DNA from: CAZJYC01 sp964550165
Lineage (GTDB): Bacteria > Acidobacteriota > Aminicenantia > Aminicenantales > Aminicenantaceae
Reading direction: 5' to 3'
DNA length: 35,627 nucleotides
Assembly: GCA_964550165.1 (NCBI GenBank)
Contig: CAZJYC010000023.1
Span: 1-35,627, forward strand
Part shown: positions 16,525 through 25,583 of the stretch, piece by piece
Layout: the number at the start of each line of letters is the position of its first letter
Numbering within the stretch: position 1 is the stretch's first letter
Notes under the pieces: generated by a model
Told to the model about the DNA's origin: nothing
The model's database searches: none
Seen by the model: the letters and a program-made list of their open reading frames with translations, nothing else
Translations under genes and position numbers: made by a program

Positions 16525-17205
16525 ATGAAAAAATTTTACTTCTTGACCAGGATCTTGATTTTGTGTTTTTTGACTGTTTTTCTTGCCCTGGCAAGTCTTC
16601 AGACTGCTTCAGCTCAGGAACGGCAATCTCCCAAACTCGGGCTCTATATCGAAATTCCTTTCTACTACAATATGTTTGCGGGGGACTTCGACGGCGATCA
16701 CTACTTTGATACAGGGTTCGAATTGATCATGGTGCCTAATCCGGAAAGCAATTATGGGTACGGAATTGTCGTGGGCAGGAGATTGGATCAATCTTCCGTA
16801 GAATTTGGCTATGTTCAGTCCTCACATGACTACACATTCCTCGATCATCAAGACAAGATGACCCTGTCGCTGTTTTTGATGGGCGCAAAAGCCTATGTGA
16901 CCAGGAACAAAATCATCCAGCCTTATATCTCAGGGGAATTTGCCGTTGCCTATTTGAAAGTTAAGAAGGGAGCTGTCACCGAAATCGAGCCTTACGTCTT
17001 CAAGGACACTTCTTTTCTTGGCCTCACGCTCGGAGCAGGCGGAGGAATTTCCTTCCACCCGCTTCCGCCTGTTTCCCTGAATATCGGCGCTGTCTTCAGC
17101 TGGCTGACATTCGGAAGTGTTAGAGTCAGCGGAGAAAGATACAAGCTGGATTCGCTCAATTCTTTGAATTTCAACCTCAGGGCTGGGCTTAGCTATACCT
17201 TTTGA
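16525..17205 (+). CDS. Outer-membrane beta-barrel protein (OmpA/OmpW-like barrel)
   Basis: 226 residues. A signal peptide ends near SAQE (about 30). The mature part consists of alternating-residue beta strands and ends LRAGLSYTF, with the terminal Phe used as the outer-membrane assembly signal. The size fits an eight-stranded barrel. No periplasmic domain is present, and the ligand is unknown. GGAAAGGAG lies about 10 nt before the ATG, and the gene has its own promoter. It converges with the ABC exporter, with only 18 bp between stops. Confidence 0.82.
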   Translation: MKKFYFLTRILILCFLTVFLALASLQTASAQERQSPKLGLYIEIPFYYNMFAGDFDGDHYFDTGFELIMVPNPESNYGYGIVVGRRLDQSSVEFGYVQSSHDYTFLDHQDKMTLSLFLMGAKAYVTRNKIIQPYISGEFAVAYLKVKKGAVTEIEPYVFKDTSFLGLTLGAGGGISFHPLPPVSLNIGAVFSWLTFGSVRVSGERYKLDSLNSLNFNLRAGLSYTF

Positions 17206-17223
17206 GAGTTAGAAATATATTTC

Positions 17224-17946
17224 TTAAGCAGCTTCAGGGTGCTCTTCCATGTACTCGACATAGAGTTGATTGAGGTCTTCGCCCTCGAGCTCTTTCCTTG
17301 TTTTCAACATTACCAGCCTGCCCTTGAGCATGAACCCGACTCTGTCGGCAATAAATTTTGCCCGGAAGATGTCGTGGCTGGACATGAATATCGATTTTCC
17401 CTTATCCCGGAGCTCCAGCAGTAGAGTCAGGAATTCCTGGCCTGATTTCGGGTCAAGCCCTGCGGTCGGCTCGTCAAGGATGATGTTAGGCGCATCTTTG
17501 ATCATGGCAATGGCAATACCGAGCTTCTGCCGCATCCCTTTGGAATATTTTTTCGTCCGCATGTTGAAGGCTTCTTCCTGCAGGCCCACGCGTCTCAGCA
17601 CGTCGGCATAGTCCTTTTTGGTGAGATTCCGTTTGCCGGCCAGTTTGGTGAAGTAGTTGATATTCTGGAAAGCCGTAAAATTGTCGTAGAGCATCACGTT
17701 TTCAGAAACAAAGGAAATATAGTCCTTTGATTTCAGAGGTTCCTTGACCACATCCACGCCCTCGATTAACGCCGTGCCTTCGGTAGGTGGAATGAAGCCC
17801 ATGAAAATATTGATGGCAGTGGTCTTTCCGGCGCCGTTGGCCCCGAAAAGACAGAATATCTCCCCTGGCTCAACTTTGAGGTTCAGATGGTCAAGAGCCA
17901 AAAGCTCATCTTCATATCTTTTTGTTAAGTTTATTGTTTCTAACAT
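17224..17946 (-). CDS. ABC transporter ATP-binding protein (ABC-2 type)
   Basis: 240 residues. Walker A is GANGAGKTT (34-42), the ABC signature is YSKGMRQKLG, Walker B is IILDEP and a switch His follows (SSHD). The short, single-domain layout fits drug-, lipid- or polymer-exporting ABC-2 ATPases. GAGAGGAA lies just before the ATG. It follows its permease by 21 nt on the same strand and should energise it. Substrate unknown. Confidence 0.93.
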   Translation of the reverse strand: MLETINLTKRYEDELLALDHLNLKVEPGEIFCLFGANGAGKTTAINIFMGFIPPTEGTALIEGVDVVKEPLKSKDYISFVSENVMLYDNFTAFQNINYFTKLAGKRNLTKKDYADVLRRVGLQEEAFNMRTKKYSKGMRQKLGIAIAMIKDAPNIILDEPTAGLDPKSGQEFLTLLLELRDKGKSIFMSSHDIFRAKFIADRVGFMLKGRLVMLKTRKELEGEDLNQLYVEYMEEHPEAA

Positions 17947-17967
17947 GATTTCCTCTCATTTTTAAAT

Positions 17968-19377
17968 TTAGCGGACATCGTACCTGATGAAGGATACATA
18001 TGCCCCTACAAAAAACAGAATGATCAAAAAGACCATCAGCGCAAGGTCAGGAATCATGCGCATGACAGACTCGCTGAGCCTTTCAGGCACAAACTCAAAC
18101 TGAGGCATGTCGCTCAAGTCTGGCTTGGGCTGTTGACCTTCCCCGAGATTGAGGGTCCTCATCATCTTGGCATTGACCCATTTGGTGAATATTGGCTTGT
18201 AGGTTTTCGCCGCATTGAGGAACCGTTCGTGCTCGCTGATACCGGTCCGCGCCAGGCTCATGCAGCTGAACATCAGGGCTGAGGCAGGGGAAATTCGCGA
18301 TAGATTGACGGCAAGCCTCTGCTGTTCCCTCATTTTGACCTGGTAATCCCGTTCGATGGCGGCGTTCTTTTCATCGATTTTTGCGGTTAGTCTTTGCTGG
18401 ATGTCTTCCAGCCATTTCTTTACGTCTTCGTTCCATTTGGCGATTTCCTCGGGTTTTTCCGGACGGGGGTGTTCCCTGAAGTATTTGGTTTGCTCTTCCA
18501 GGGATTCCTTCTGAATTTCCTGGAGGTAAGCATCCTTCTGGGCCGTTATTTCGTGGACAGAGGGAATGGGATTGATTCTGGCGGCGGTGATGATTGCGGC
18601 CTTGGGAATGACGGTGACAAAAGTGACCCAGATAAAAAGCAAGAGTAAGAAACTCGTTGAAGACCTGCTTGTCCTGGCTGAAACGAAAAGCCCGAGCGTG
18701 AAGAACACAGAAAGATATAAAAGAAACATGAGACAGGTGAGTCCAATCCTTCCCCAGTCGTCGCCGGCAAGATGAACGTTCGGGTAGATGAGCAGAATCA
18801 AGAGTCCAAGCAATAAAGGAATGATCAAGGGGATCAGAAGGCTGATAAAACCGCCGATGGCCTTTCCCAGGATGAGCCTGTCCCTCGGCACCCTGTTGGA
18901 AAGCGTGAGCTTTAACGTCCCCCTCTCCTTTTCGCCGACAATGGCATCGAAAGTAAAAAGAATGGCAAACAGGCTCAAGACGATCTTGACGATGAAGCTC
19001 AGGTCCAGGGCGCCGAAGACGGCGAAAATGGGATTGCTGCTGTATTTGGATTCGACCAGACTCGGGTCATAAGCGATGTTGACCGTTGCCGTACGGCCAA
19101 CAGCTTCCTGGACGCCGCTGACAACTGTGCTTAAAACCTGAGGATTTTTGTTAATTTTGGTTCCAGTTCCAGAAAGAGTAAAGTAATTGGGTTGGCTTTC
19201 TAGATTTTTCTTGTTCAAAGCGACGGCGGCGCTGTACTCTTTCTGCTCCGCCAGATAGCTGTTTATGCCCGTATAGACGGACAACAGAATCAGGATGGTG
19301 CAGAGCAGAAAAGTAAAGACAAACCTCGGGCTCATGATTGTGTCTTGAATCTCTTTGGTTATGATGTCCCGTAACAT
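17968..19377 (-). CDS. ABC-2 type transporter permease
   Basis: 469 residues with an N-terminal membrane helix (about 18-38), a long extracytoplasmic stretch, then a cluster of helices from about 125 to 270. A second long hydrophilic, coiled region (about 285-425) and a last helix (about 440-462) follow. The cytoplasmic motif GEKERGTLKL after the second helix is the ABC-2 signature. The large hydrophilic domains resemble DUF3526-type or GldF-like permeases. An AAGGAGA site precedes the ATG. First gene of a two-gene operon with the ATPase. Confidence 0.9.
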   Translation of the reverse strand: MLRDIITKEIQDTIMSPRFVFTFLLCTILILLSVYTGINSYLAEQKEYSAAVALNKKNLESQPNYFTLSGTGTKINKNPQVLSTVVSGVQEAVGRTATVNIAYDPSLVESKYSSNPIFAVFGALDLSFIVKIVLSLFAILFTFDAIVGEKERGTLKLTLSNRVPRDRLILGKAIGGFISLLIPLIIPLLLGLLILLIYPNVHLAGDDWGRIGLTCLMFLLYLSVFFTLGLFVSARTSRSSTSFLLLLFIWVTFVTVIPKAAIITAARINPIPSVHEITAQKDAYLQEIQKESLEEQTKYFREHPRPEKPEEIAKWNEDVKKWLEDIQQRLTAKIDEKNAAIERDYQVKMREQQRLAVNLSRISPASALMFSCMSLARTGISEHERFLNAAKTYKPIFTKWVNAKMMRTLNLGEGQQPKPDLSDMPQFEFVPERLSESVMRMIPDLALMVFLIILFFVGAYVSFIRYDVR

Positions 19378-19689
19378 TGTTATCTCCTTTTTAGTTTACC
19401 GGGCATTATACTTTATTTTCTTTGTAATTTATACATTAAATACTGAGTCATGTTCCCTTTTTGCCTATCAATACGCTTCCTCGCTATGTGTTATTCAAGC
19501 AGTTTCCATAAATACCATAATCCGATCTCTGTTTTATTAGGTAATTACGAATTTTTTGAATTTTGGTTTTTTGAGCAGGCCGGCCGCGTCTCTATAAGCG
19601 CTCAAGTGATAAGAAAAGCTCTTTCGCTGGCAAAGAACGAGCCTCAAATGACAGAAATTGTGCCAGGAAAGTGCTAGCCTGTCCATGAA
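19378..19689. other. Intergenic region between ABC exporter and YgjP-like gene
   Basis: It holds the likely ABC promoter (a perfect TATAAT on the minus strand at 19410-19405, with a poor -35). The rest has short frames on both strands without ribosome sites or recognisable families. I see no repeat or RNA here. Confidence 0.45.
19405..19410 (-). promoter_or_regulatory. Probable -10 element of the ABC exporter operon
   Basis: A consensus TATAAT 27 nt before the permease ATG. The hexamer 17 nt upstream (TATAAA) is a poor -35, so this is a tentative call. Confidence 0.4.
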
Positions 19690-20256
19690 TTACAAGCCGA
19701 GCCCATAGCCCTTCAATCTCTGGTCAACTTTTTTCGCATCGCTGACAAGTTTATCTAAAGCTGTCCAAAATCTTTTGCTGTGATTCTTTATGCGGGTATG
19801 AACAAGCTCGTGAAGAATCACATAATCCACAAGCTCATCGGGAAGCATCAAGAGTTTCCTATTCAGGTTGATGTTATTTTTCGTGGAACAGCTCCCCCAG
19901 ATGGTCTTTTGATTTTTGACGAAGACCTTGTTGTAGGAAAGTCCATGTTTATCAGTCAATGCGTTAAGCCTTTCCACAAGTTTCTTTTTTGCAGTTACCC
20001 TGTCCATACCAGCTCGTTTTTTCAAGATAGCTTTCTGCTCTTCTTCTGCCAGCTTCATCCTTTGCAAATGCTTCTTCATCCAATAGATTTTTGTGTAAGC
20101 AAGGTCTTCCGCCTGCTGGAATGACATCCTGGAAGGGACAGCAATCCGCACACCTGTAAAGGGCATGACCGAGATGTTGAGGTGTTTGGCCCGCTGGCTG
20201 CGCTCAAAAAGAACAGGCCCAAGGCCCTTAATCGTGATGGTCATGGATTTCGGCAT
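19690..20256 (-). CDS. YgjP/SprT-like zinc metallopeptidase
   Basis: 188 residues from the ATG at 20256; a TTG at 20274 is in frame, but GGAGA lies upstream of the ATG. The family markers are VRIAVPSRMS in the N-terminal half, then WGSCSTKNNINLNRKL and the zinc site H149-E150-x-x-H153 with a third ligand H159 in NHSKRFW. These are the DUF45/YgjP proteins, cytoplasmic single-domain putative metallopeptidases often linked to restriction or repair loci. No such neighbour is seen here. The 5' flank carries a nested inverted repeat (20275-20360). Confidence 0.9.
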   Translation of the reverse strand: MPKSMTITIKGLGPVLFERSQRAKHLNISVMPFTGVRIAVPSRMSFQQAEDLAYTKIYWMKKHLQRMKLAEEEQKAILKKRAGMDRVTAKKKLVERLNALTDKHGLSYNKVFVKNQKTIWGSCSTKNNINLNRKLLMLPDELVDYVILHELVHTRIKNHSKRFWTALDKLVSDAKKVDQRLKGYGLGL

Positions 20257-20274
20257 GACTGATAATTTCTCCAA

Positions 20275-20360
20275 TTCCGTGATACTTGCAGGGTCAGGCT
20301 GGGATGTTGAGAAAACCGAAACACCCAGCCTGATCCATAACGTTGTTCTCCATCACGGAA
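20275..20360. repeat. Nested inverted repeat upstream of the YgjP-like gene
   Basis: Outer arms TTCCGTGAT (20275-20283) and ATCACGGAA (20352-20360), and inner arms TCAGGCTGGG (20294-20303) and CCCAGCCTGA (20324-20333), are all perfect and properly nested. It could be a leader fold, an operator, or the remains of a miniature element. Confidence 0.6.
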
Positions 20361-20579
20361 AAAAAGATGCATACACTTTTAATTAAGTCCTTGCAAGAAC
20401 GAAAAATTTTTGATACAGAGAAACGAGTGAACCGAAAGCCAGTTCAACTTCATCCAGGAGTGATTCTCCTTCAATTTCTGACAGCCTATCTTAGCAGAAA
20501 AAAGAAAATCTTTAAAACCGAAAAATGAAGTTTGAAGACCTGACTCCATTTATATTAAAATCGCAGGAGGCCTAGCCCG
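20361..20579. other. Remainder of the intergenic region before the permease cluster
   Basis: Together with the inverted repeat, this fills about 300 nt between divergent genes. A short plus-strand frame ending at 20528 contains HPGVILLQFL, faintly like the start of HigA antitoxins, but it has no helix-turn-helix and I do not call it. No convincing promoter was found. Confidence 0.35.
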
Positions 20580-22106
20580 ATGGAGCTTCGGATTGGAATC
20601 ATTCTGGCTATCATGGTCATCGCCTATGCCCTGGCCAAATGGCGAAAGCTTTCGGTTGAAACGAGCATGCTGGCCGCCACTGTGGCAGGCGGCTTAGCCG
20701 GCGCCTTTACCGCCACTCCTCCGATAACACAGCTTGCCCGCCATCTGGTGGAAGGCGCATTCACCTATCTTGATATCATCCTCGTCTTTACGACCGCAAC
20801 CATATTCATGGCCATAATCAATGAATCCGGCGGTGTGAATTATGTTGTCAGGGGCATCATTAAATATTTCTCGAACATACGGGTCATTGCACTCCTCCTT
20901 TTGATGATCATCATTCTCATTCCGGGCGCACTCACAGGCGCGGGCAGCGTGTCCCTGCTTGTTGTCGGAGCACCGGTGGCCCTGGCCCTCAGTTATCTGG
21001 GAATATCTAAGAAAAGAACTGCTGCCATTCTTTTCATCGTCGCTGGTTTGAGCGCTGCCGCACCCCCCGTTAACATCTGGGCTATGATTCTGTGCGCTGG
21101 CACAGCCATCCCTTATGTTGGCTTTGAGCTGCCTCTCGGCATACCCGTTCTTATTCTGGGCACATTTACTGTCCTCGTTCTGGGATTAAGGAAAGAGGAG
21201 GACGTGAGTTTGGTGGCTTCTCTCAAGGAAATGCCCGAGGTGCCGAAAGGGACGAGCTGGTGGAGGGTGCTTCTGCCTTTTCTCGTCTTTTTTGGCTTAA
21301 TTGTGATTTCAAGGCTGCTGCCATTCACCTTGCCAATTTTAGGATTGCCTCTGGAATTTGTCATCGCTGCCCTTGTGGCCTGGCTTGTCAGCCCCAAGAA
21401 AATCAAAGTCCTTGTTTTATCCAGAGATACGGTCAAAAGGCTGCTTCCGCTTTTGGCGACCGTTGTCGTAGTCGGCATGCTTCAACAAATCATGACTGCA
21501 ACCGGAGTCCGTGGCCTTCTCTCCTTTGCTGTCATCAGCACGCCCCTTGTCCTGCTTTTCATTCTCCTGATTGTCATCGTCCCTGTTTCAGAAGGAGTTC
21601 TGACCTACGGCGCCGCAGCCATCATCGGCATTCCCCTTATCTGGTTCCTGGATTCTATCGGCTACCATGCGACCATAGCCATAGCCGGCTTGACTCTGTT
21701 CTGGCCCTTGGGAGACGGCCTGCCGCCAACTGCCCTGATCGGCAGGCTGAGCGTTATGGTCTCAGAATACAAGGAGTCTTACTGGTCCTTCCTGAAAAAC
21801 ACCTGGATTCCCTGGATAGTCATCACCGAAATGGGAATGCACTGGGTCATCTTCAGCGCCCGTCTTGAATTTCTGGTGAGATGGCAGACACTTTATAAAC
21901 ACCTGGATACACTCGGTCTTTTGATTGGGGCCTACATCGGGCATATGATAGCCATCATTTTAATCGTCAAAATTCTAAAAATTGTTCTCAGGGCTCGCAT
22001 TCACTTAGCTTGGCGCATAATCCTTATGACCATCCTAATCAGCATCCTGGCAAGGACGTTCATTGTCATGTTAAAAATTGTCACGATTTTCTTAACTTTC
22101 TCTTAG
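20580..22106 (+). CDS. IT-superfamily (DctM/citrate-type) permease
   Basis: 508 residues with about 12-13 hydrophobic segments and little else. Two pseudo-repeated halves are visible. The stretch GALTGAGSVSLLVVGAPVAL followed by AAPPVNIWAM resembles the re-entrant loop of TRAP DctM and related anion permeases; the second half has EGVLTYGAAAIIG and GDGLPPTALIGR in the corresponding place. An organic anion or acylated amino acid is a reasonable substrate guess from context. GCAGGAGG lies about 9 nt before the ATG. It heads a plus-strand cluster with a 51-aa membrane protein, a deacylase and two C69 dipeptidases. Confidence 0.8.
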   Translation: MELRIGIILAIMVIAYALAKWRKLSVETSMLAATVAGGLAGAFTATPPITQLARHLVEGAFTYLDIILVFTTATIFMAIINESGGVNYVVRGIIKYFSNIRVIALLLLMIIILIPGALTGAGSVSLLVVGAPVALALSYLGISKKRTAAILFIVAGLSAAAPPVNIWAMILCAGTAIPYVGFELPLGIPVLILGTFTVLVLGLRKEEDVSLVASLKEMPEVPKGTSWWRVLLPFLVFFGLIVISRLLPFTLPILGLPLEFVIAALVAWLVSPKKIKVLVLSRDTVKRLLPLLATVVVVGMLQQIMTATGVRGLLSFAVISTPLVLLFILLIVIVPVSEGVLTYGAAAIIGIPLIWFLDSIGYHATIAIAGLTLFWPLGDGLPPTALIGRLSVMVSEYKESYWSFLKNTWIPWIVITEMGMHWVIFSARLEFLVRWQTLYKHLDTLGLLIGAYIGHMIAIILIVKILKIVLRARIHLAWRIILMTILISILARTFIVMLKIVTIFLTFS

Positions 22107-22223
22107 AGCTTATTAAAAATGTTGATAGACATTCTAAAGATTTTCTGAAAAACATAAGTTCATGTTATCTTTCTTCTTACAGTGGCAAAAAAATGATATG
22201 AGGAATGCAAGAGGAGGTAAAAA

Positions 22224-22379
22224 ATGCCTTTAATCATGATCCTCTACTATGTGATCAGTGCTTTTATTCTGGCCATGCTCATCTGGAATTTCATCCGTGA
22301 AAAAAAGAACGCGGATGATATGCTTCTCTATCTGCTGGTCATGATTCCTCTTGTCCTGAGGCTTTTTCGCATTAAGTAA
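22224..22379 (+). CDS. 51-aa two-helix membrane protein in the permease cluster
   Basis: Starts at ATG 22224 with a very strong GAGGAGGT 6 nt upstream, which argues that it is a real gene. It has two hydrophobic helices (about 2-22 and 33-48) separated by a charged loop REKKNADD, and ends RLFRIK. No family is recognised. It may be a small accessory subunit of the preceding permease, like the small subunit in TRAP systems, but that is inference from position. A terminator-like hairpin follows. Confidence 0.7.
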   Translation: MPLIMILYYVISAFILAMLIWNFIREKKNADDMLLYLLVMIPLVLRLFRIK

Positions 22380-22413
22380 TATGGGCACTAACCATAAATA
22401 AAAAAGTAAATAA

Positions 22414-22434
22414 AAAAGGGGCCTGTCCCCTTTT
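22414..22434 (+). terminator. Terminator-like hairpin after the 51-aa gene
   Basis: AAAAGGGG (22414-22421) with CCCCTTTT (22427-22434) and a CCTGT loop, forming a perfect 8-bp stem with A and T tracts, so it could work in both directions. It lies only 20 nt before the next ATG. Confidence 0.6.
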
Positions 22435-22454
22435 AGAAAAAAGAGAGGGATAAA

Positions 22455-23618
22455 ATGTGGCGTGAATGGAAAACAAAGACGGTGCTTATCCTTATCATTC
22501 TGGCCGTTTGCGTCATTGCTGGCGTTCAGCTTTACCGCCATCGGAGTTACCAACTGCCCATCGTGGCTGGCCCTGGTGTGACACATGTCGGGAAACTGAG
22601 TGATTTCTGCAAGGAATTGAAGCACACCATGGCGGAGACGAATGTTTTTTATTTAGAAGGAAAAGAAAAAGGCGGAAAGCTTTTGATCATAGCCAACACT
22701 CATTCCAACGAGCCAGCAGCTCTGCTTGCCTCACTCATCTTCATCGAAAATGCTGTGGCCGAAAAAGGAACGCTGATCATCATTCCTCAATTCAACCACA
22801 GCGCAAGCCGAAACACCAGGCCCGGTGACGGCTATCCTCTCTATTTTGATATTCCCACCGAGTGGGGGCACAAAAAATTCAGGATGGGAAACCGGGAAGC
22901 CTCACCTCTTGACCAGTGGCCAGACCCTGACGTCTATGTTCATTATCCCGAGAGACAGCTTCTCTCCTTCCTCGATGTCAGGAACACCAACAGAACCTGG
23001 CCCGGGAGGCCTCATGGGCCTTTAATGGAGAGGGTCTGCTACGCTGCCATGGAGATCATGAGAAAGGAAAAAGTGGATATCGCTGTCGACCTTCATGGAG
23101 CAGAAACAATGTTCCCTGTCACAAACTGCATTGTCGCTCCTGAAAAATCGATGAAAATCGCGATTATAACCTCGCTGACCGTGAAGTCCAGGGAAGGATT
23201 TGACAACCATGTCGAACCTTCGCCGTCTGGATTTCGGGGGCTTTCCCACCGGGAGATTGGAGATTATTCCGACAGTCTTCCTTTTCTGCTCGAAGCTCCG
23301 ATCCCCTTTCTCGACCAGCCGACCGGACCTAAGACCATGAAGCTACTTCTCGACGGAAAAGACCCGTTCCTGCTCAGCCTCTCCAAAAAAGGCAAGCTTT
23401 TTGTGCCTTACGATGAGAACGGCTGGCCGATGGATAAACGCGTTGGCCAGCATTGCTCGGTCATTCTGGAGCTTATGCGCCAGTACTCAAAAAAGTTTCC
23501 TGAAAGGGGCATTGAAGTCCGGAATGTGCCGCGCTACGCTGAGGTTGTGAAAAACAGCGCCGGACATTATTATCATGATCCCACAAAAGCAGCCAAATCG
23601 CGCGTCTACTTCAACTAA
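22455..23618 (+). CDS. Succinylglutamate desuccinylase/aspartoacylase-like zinc deacylase
   Basis: 387 residues. An uncleaved N-terminal helix (about 9-27) anchors it outside the cytoplasm. The AstE/AspA (M14-related) zinc site is visible: H83 and E86 in NTHSNEPA, H213 in VDLHGAE, with the substrate-binding DVRNTNRTWPG (near 174-184) matching the family DxNRxFPG. A catalytic Glu is likely in FLLEAPI. It should release an acyl group from an N-acyl amino acid or trim a C-terminal residue. GAGAGGGA precedes the ATG. Its position next to dipeptidases and a permease suggests processing before uptake. Confidence 0.85.
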   Translation: MWREWKTKTVLILIILAVCVIAGVQLYRHRSYQLPIVAGPGVTHVGKLSDFCKELKHTMAETNVFYLEGKEKGGKLLIIANTHSNEPAALLASLIFIENAVAEKGTLIIIPQFNHSASRNTRPGDGYPLYFDIPTEWGHKKFRMGNREASPLDQWPDPDVYVHYPERQLLSFLDVRNTNRTWPGRPHGPLMERVCYAAMEIMRKEKVDIAVDLHGAETMFPVTNCIVAPEKSMKIAIITSLTVKSREGFDNHVEPSPSGFRGLSHREIGDYSDSLPFLLEAPIPFLDQPTGPKTMKLLLDGKDPFLLSLSKKGKLFVPYDENGWPMDKRVGQHCSVILELMRQYSKKFPERGIEVRNVPRYAEVVKNSAGHYYHDPTKAAKSRVYFN

Positions 23619-23762
23619 CTGGACTTTCCAGGAGCCTTTTATACGCTTGGCGTGTAAATACAAACGCAATAATAAATGTATCATCGCAACTTCCAGAAGG
23701 AACCGTGGCGATCCGACGGCTGTCAATAAATCTTTCTATTAACTTCTTGTGTGTGAATGAAA

Positions 23763-23768
23763 AAGGAG
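23763..23768 (+). promoter_or_regulatory. Ribosome-binding site favouring a TTG start for the first C69 gene
   Basis: AAGGAG lies 6 nt before TTG at 23775, whereas the ATG at 23757 has no site before it. Starting at TTG also places the nucleophile Cys at residue 45, as in the paralogue. Confidence 0.6.
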
Positions 23769-23774
23769 AATGAG

Positions 23775-25541
23775 TTGAATACAAAAAAAATATTTTTATT
23801 GGCTTTTGCCTTGCTGGCTGTGCTGGCGCTTCTGAGCGGCTTTATCTTTTTTTCACCACAGAAACAAAAGGCCGTTCCAGATCGTTCAGAAATCTGGAAT
23901 GAAGGTTGCACGGTGATCATGGTTGGCAAGGACGCCTCAGTCGACGGATCGATCATGACCACCCACGCGGCCGACTGCGGCGTCTGCGACTGGACCTGGC
24001 GGCACGTGCCCAGCGCAGACCATGCGCCGGGTGCGATGCGCAAAATCTACCGCATCTCACAGATCAGAACCTGGCCGCCTGAGCAGGGTTTGAAATGGGA
24101 TTTGATCAAAAACGACTTCTCGGGTGTTGAGATTCCTGAGGTATCCCACACTTATGCCTATCATCATGGTGTTTTCGGCTACATGAACGAGCATCAGCTG
24201 GCTATGGGCGAATCGACCATCGGCTGCCAGCGCAAGATGAGAAATCCGACTCCGTCTGCCACGTTTGACATCACCACCCTGACCATGATCGCCATGGAGA
24301 GATGCAGGACAGCGAGAGAAGCCATCAAGCTCATGGGTTCGATGGCCGAGAAATACGGCTATGGATATCATGATGGCGGCGAGATGCTGGCCGTGGCCGA
24401 CCCAAATGAGGTCTGGGTTTTCGAAATTATGCCCGTCGGGCCTTTATGGACTCCAGCCAGCGGCAAACCTGGCGCTGTCTGGTGTGCTCAGAGAGTCCCT
24501 GACAACCATGTCAGCGTCTGCCCGAATGAATCCAGAATCGGCGGGATCGACCTTAAAAATTCGGATTATTTTATGACTTCCCCGAATGTCATCTCTTATG
24601 CCATCGAGAACGGTTTCTATGACCCGGGAAGCGCACAGCCCTTCAGCTGGAAGAAAGCCTACTCCCCCAGCGAAGGAAGTGCAGCCAGCAGCCGGGGAAG
24701 AAGAGGACGGCTCTGGCGTTTCCTGAGCCTTGTCGCGCCTTCCCAGAACTTCAGCCCGGAAACAGAGAACATGGACTTTCCCTTTTCGGTCAAGCCTGAC
24801 CGGAAAATATCTCTTCAAGATGTGATAAACTTCACCAGGGACAAGTACCTGGGAAGCTCATTCGACCCGGCAATGGGCCTTAAAGCCGGGCCCTTTGCCA
24901 ACCCGAACTACTTCCAGGGCTTTGAGCTGGATGATAAAAGATACAATAATCCCAGATGCATCAGCGTTAATAACGTAGAATACACAACCATCACCCAGTG
25001 CCGGAAAAAGCTGCCCGGCCCTGTCGGAGGGATCGTCTGGCTCGCTTTCGGCGCGCAGGATACTTCCTGTTACATGCCTCTTTACGCCGGAATAACCGAG
25101 ATTCCGCCATCCTTCAGCGTCGGAGACCACTGGGTCTTCAACAGACAATCCGCCAGATGGGCCTTTGATTACGTCGATTTTCACACTCAAGTGGCCTATT
25201 CCTATGCCATCGAGGACGTCAAAAAGGCCAGGGCCGAACGGGAAGAAACAGCCCTATCCAGAGCTCCAGCCATCGACCAAACAGCCCTCGAGCTCTACCG
25301 TCAAGATCCATCCCTGGCCGTGGAGTTTATCACAGATTATTGTCTCAATAACGCCAATAAGGTCATTGACGCCTGGTGGGAGCTGGGCGACCGGCTGCTC
25401 GTCAAATACAACCATCTGCGCATCTACGATTCAGAAAAAAGAAGAGTTGGCCGGCTGATATTTCCGGAATGGTGGTTGAGGCTGATCGTCGGTCATGATA
25501 AGCTGGAGCCGCTCGAGTCAAAAGAAAAGCGGCCAGACTAA
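23775..25541 (+). CDS. C69 family dipeptidase, membrane-anchored, first paralogue
   Basis: 588 residues from the TTG at 23775. An N-terminal membrane segment (about 5-27) is followed by the Ntn-hydrolase start EGC45TVIMVGKDASVDGS, in which the Cys becomes the N-terminal nucleophile after processing. Family blocks follow: CDWTWRHVPSADHAPGAMRK, the GESTIGCQRKMRNPTP stretch, the YGYHDGGEMLAVADPNEVWVFE block and a C-terminal RWAFDYVDFHTQVAYSYAIE. It should cleave dipeptides outside the cytoplasm. Cysteines in CGVCDW may bind metal or form disulfides. It is 42 nt upstream of its close paralogue, a tandem duplication. Confidence 0.92.
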   Translation: MNTKKIFLLAFALLAVLALLSGFIFFSPQKQKAVPDRSEIWNEGCTVIMVGKDASVDGSIMTTHAADCGVCDWTWRHVPSADHAPGAMRKIYRISQIRTWPPEQGLKWDLIKNDFSGVEIPEVSHTYAYHHGVFGYMNEHQLAMGESTIGCQRKMRNPTPSATFDITTLTMIAMERCRTAREAIKLMGSMAEKYGYGYHDGGEMLAVADPNEVWVFEIMPVGPLWTPASGKPGAVWCAQRVPDNHVSVCPNESRIGGIDLKNSDYFMTSPNVISYAIENGFYDPGSAQPFSWKKAYSPSEGSAASSRGRRGRLWRFLSLVAPSQNFSPETENMDFPFSVKPDRKISLQDVINFTRDKYLGSSFDPAMGLKAGPFANPNYFQGFELDDKRYNNPRCISVNNVEYTTITQCRKKLPGPVGGIVWLAFGAQDTSCYMPLYAGITEIPPSFSVGDHWVFNRQSARWAFDYVDFHTQVAYSYAIEDVKKARAEREETALSRAPAIDQTALELYRQDPSLAVEFITDYCLNNANKVIDAWWELGDRLLVKYNHLRIYDSEKRRVGRLIFPEWWLRLIVGHDKLEPLESKEKRPD

Positions 25542-25583
25542 TTTTGGCCAGACTAATTTTTCCATAAAAAAAGGAGGTAAAGG

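Noticed and set aside
19450..19677. 75-codon plus-strand frame between the ABC exporter and the YgjP-like gene
   Set aside because: No ribosome site, odd composition and no recognisable family.
20343..20528. Short plus-strand frame with a HigA-like HPGVILLQFL stretch
   Set aside because: No helix-turn-helix follows, there is no ribosome site, and it overlaps the nested inverted repeat.
23657..23720. Possible second, decayed copy of the GTCATTGCGAG palindrome
   Set aside because: Only the outer AATACAAACGCA part matches well. The body is too diverged and has no clear inverted arms, so it is mentioned only as a hint.
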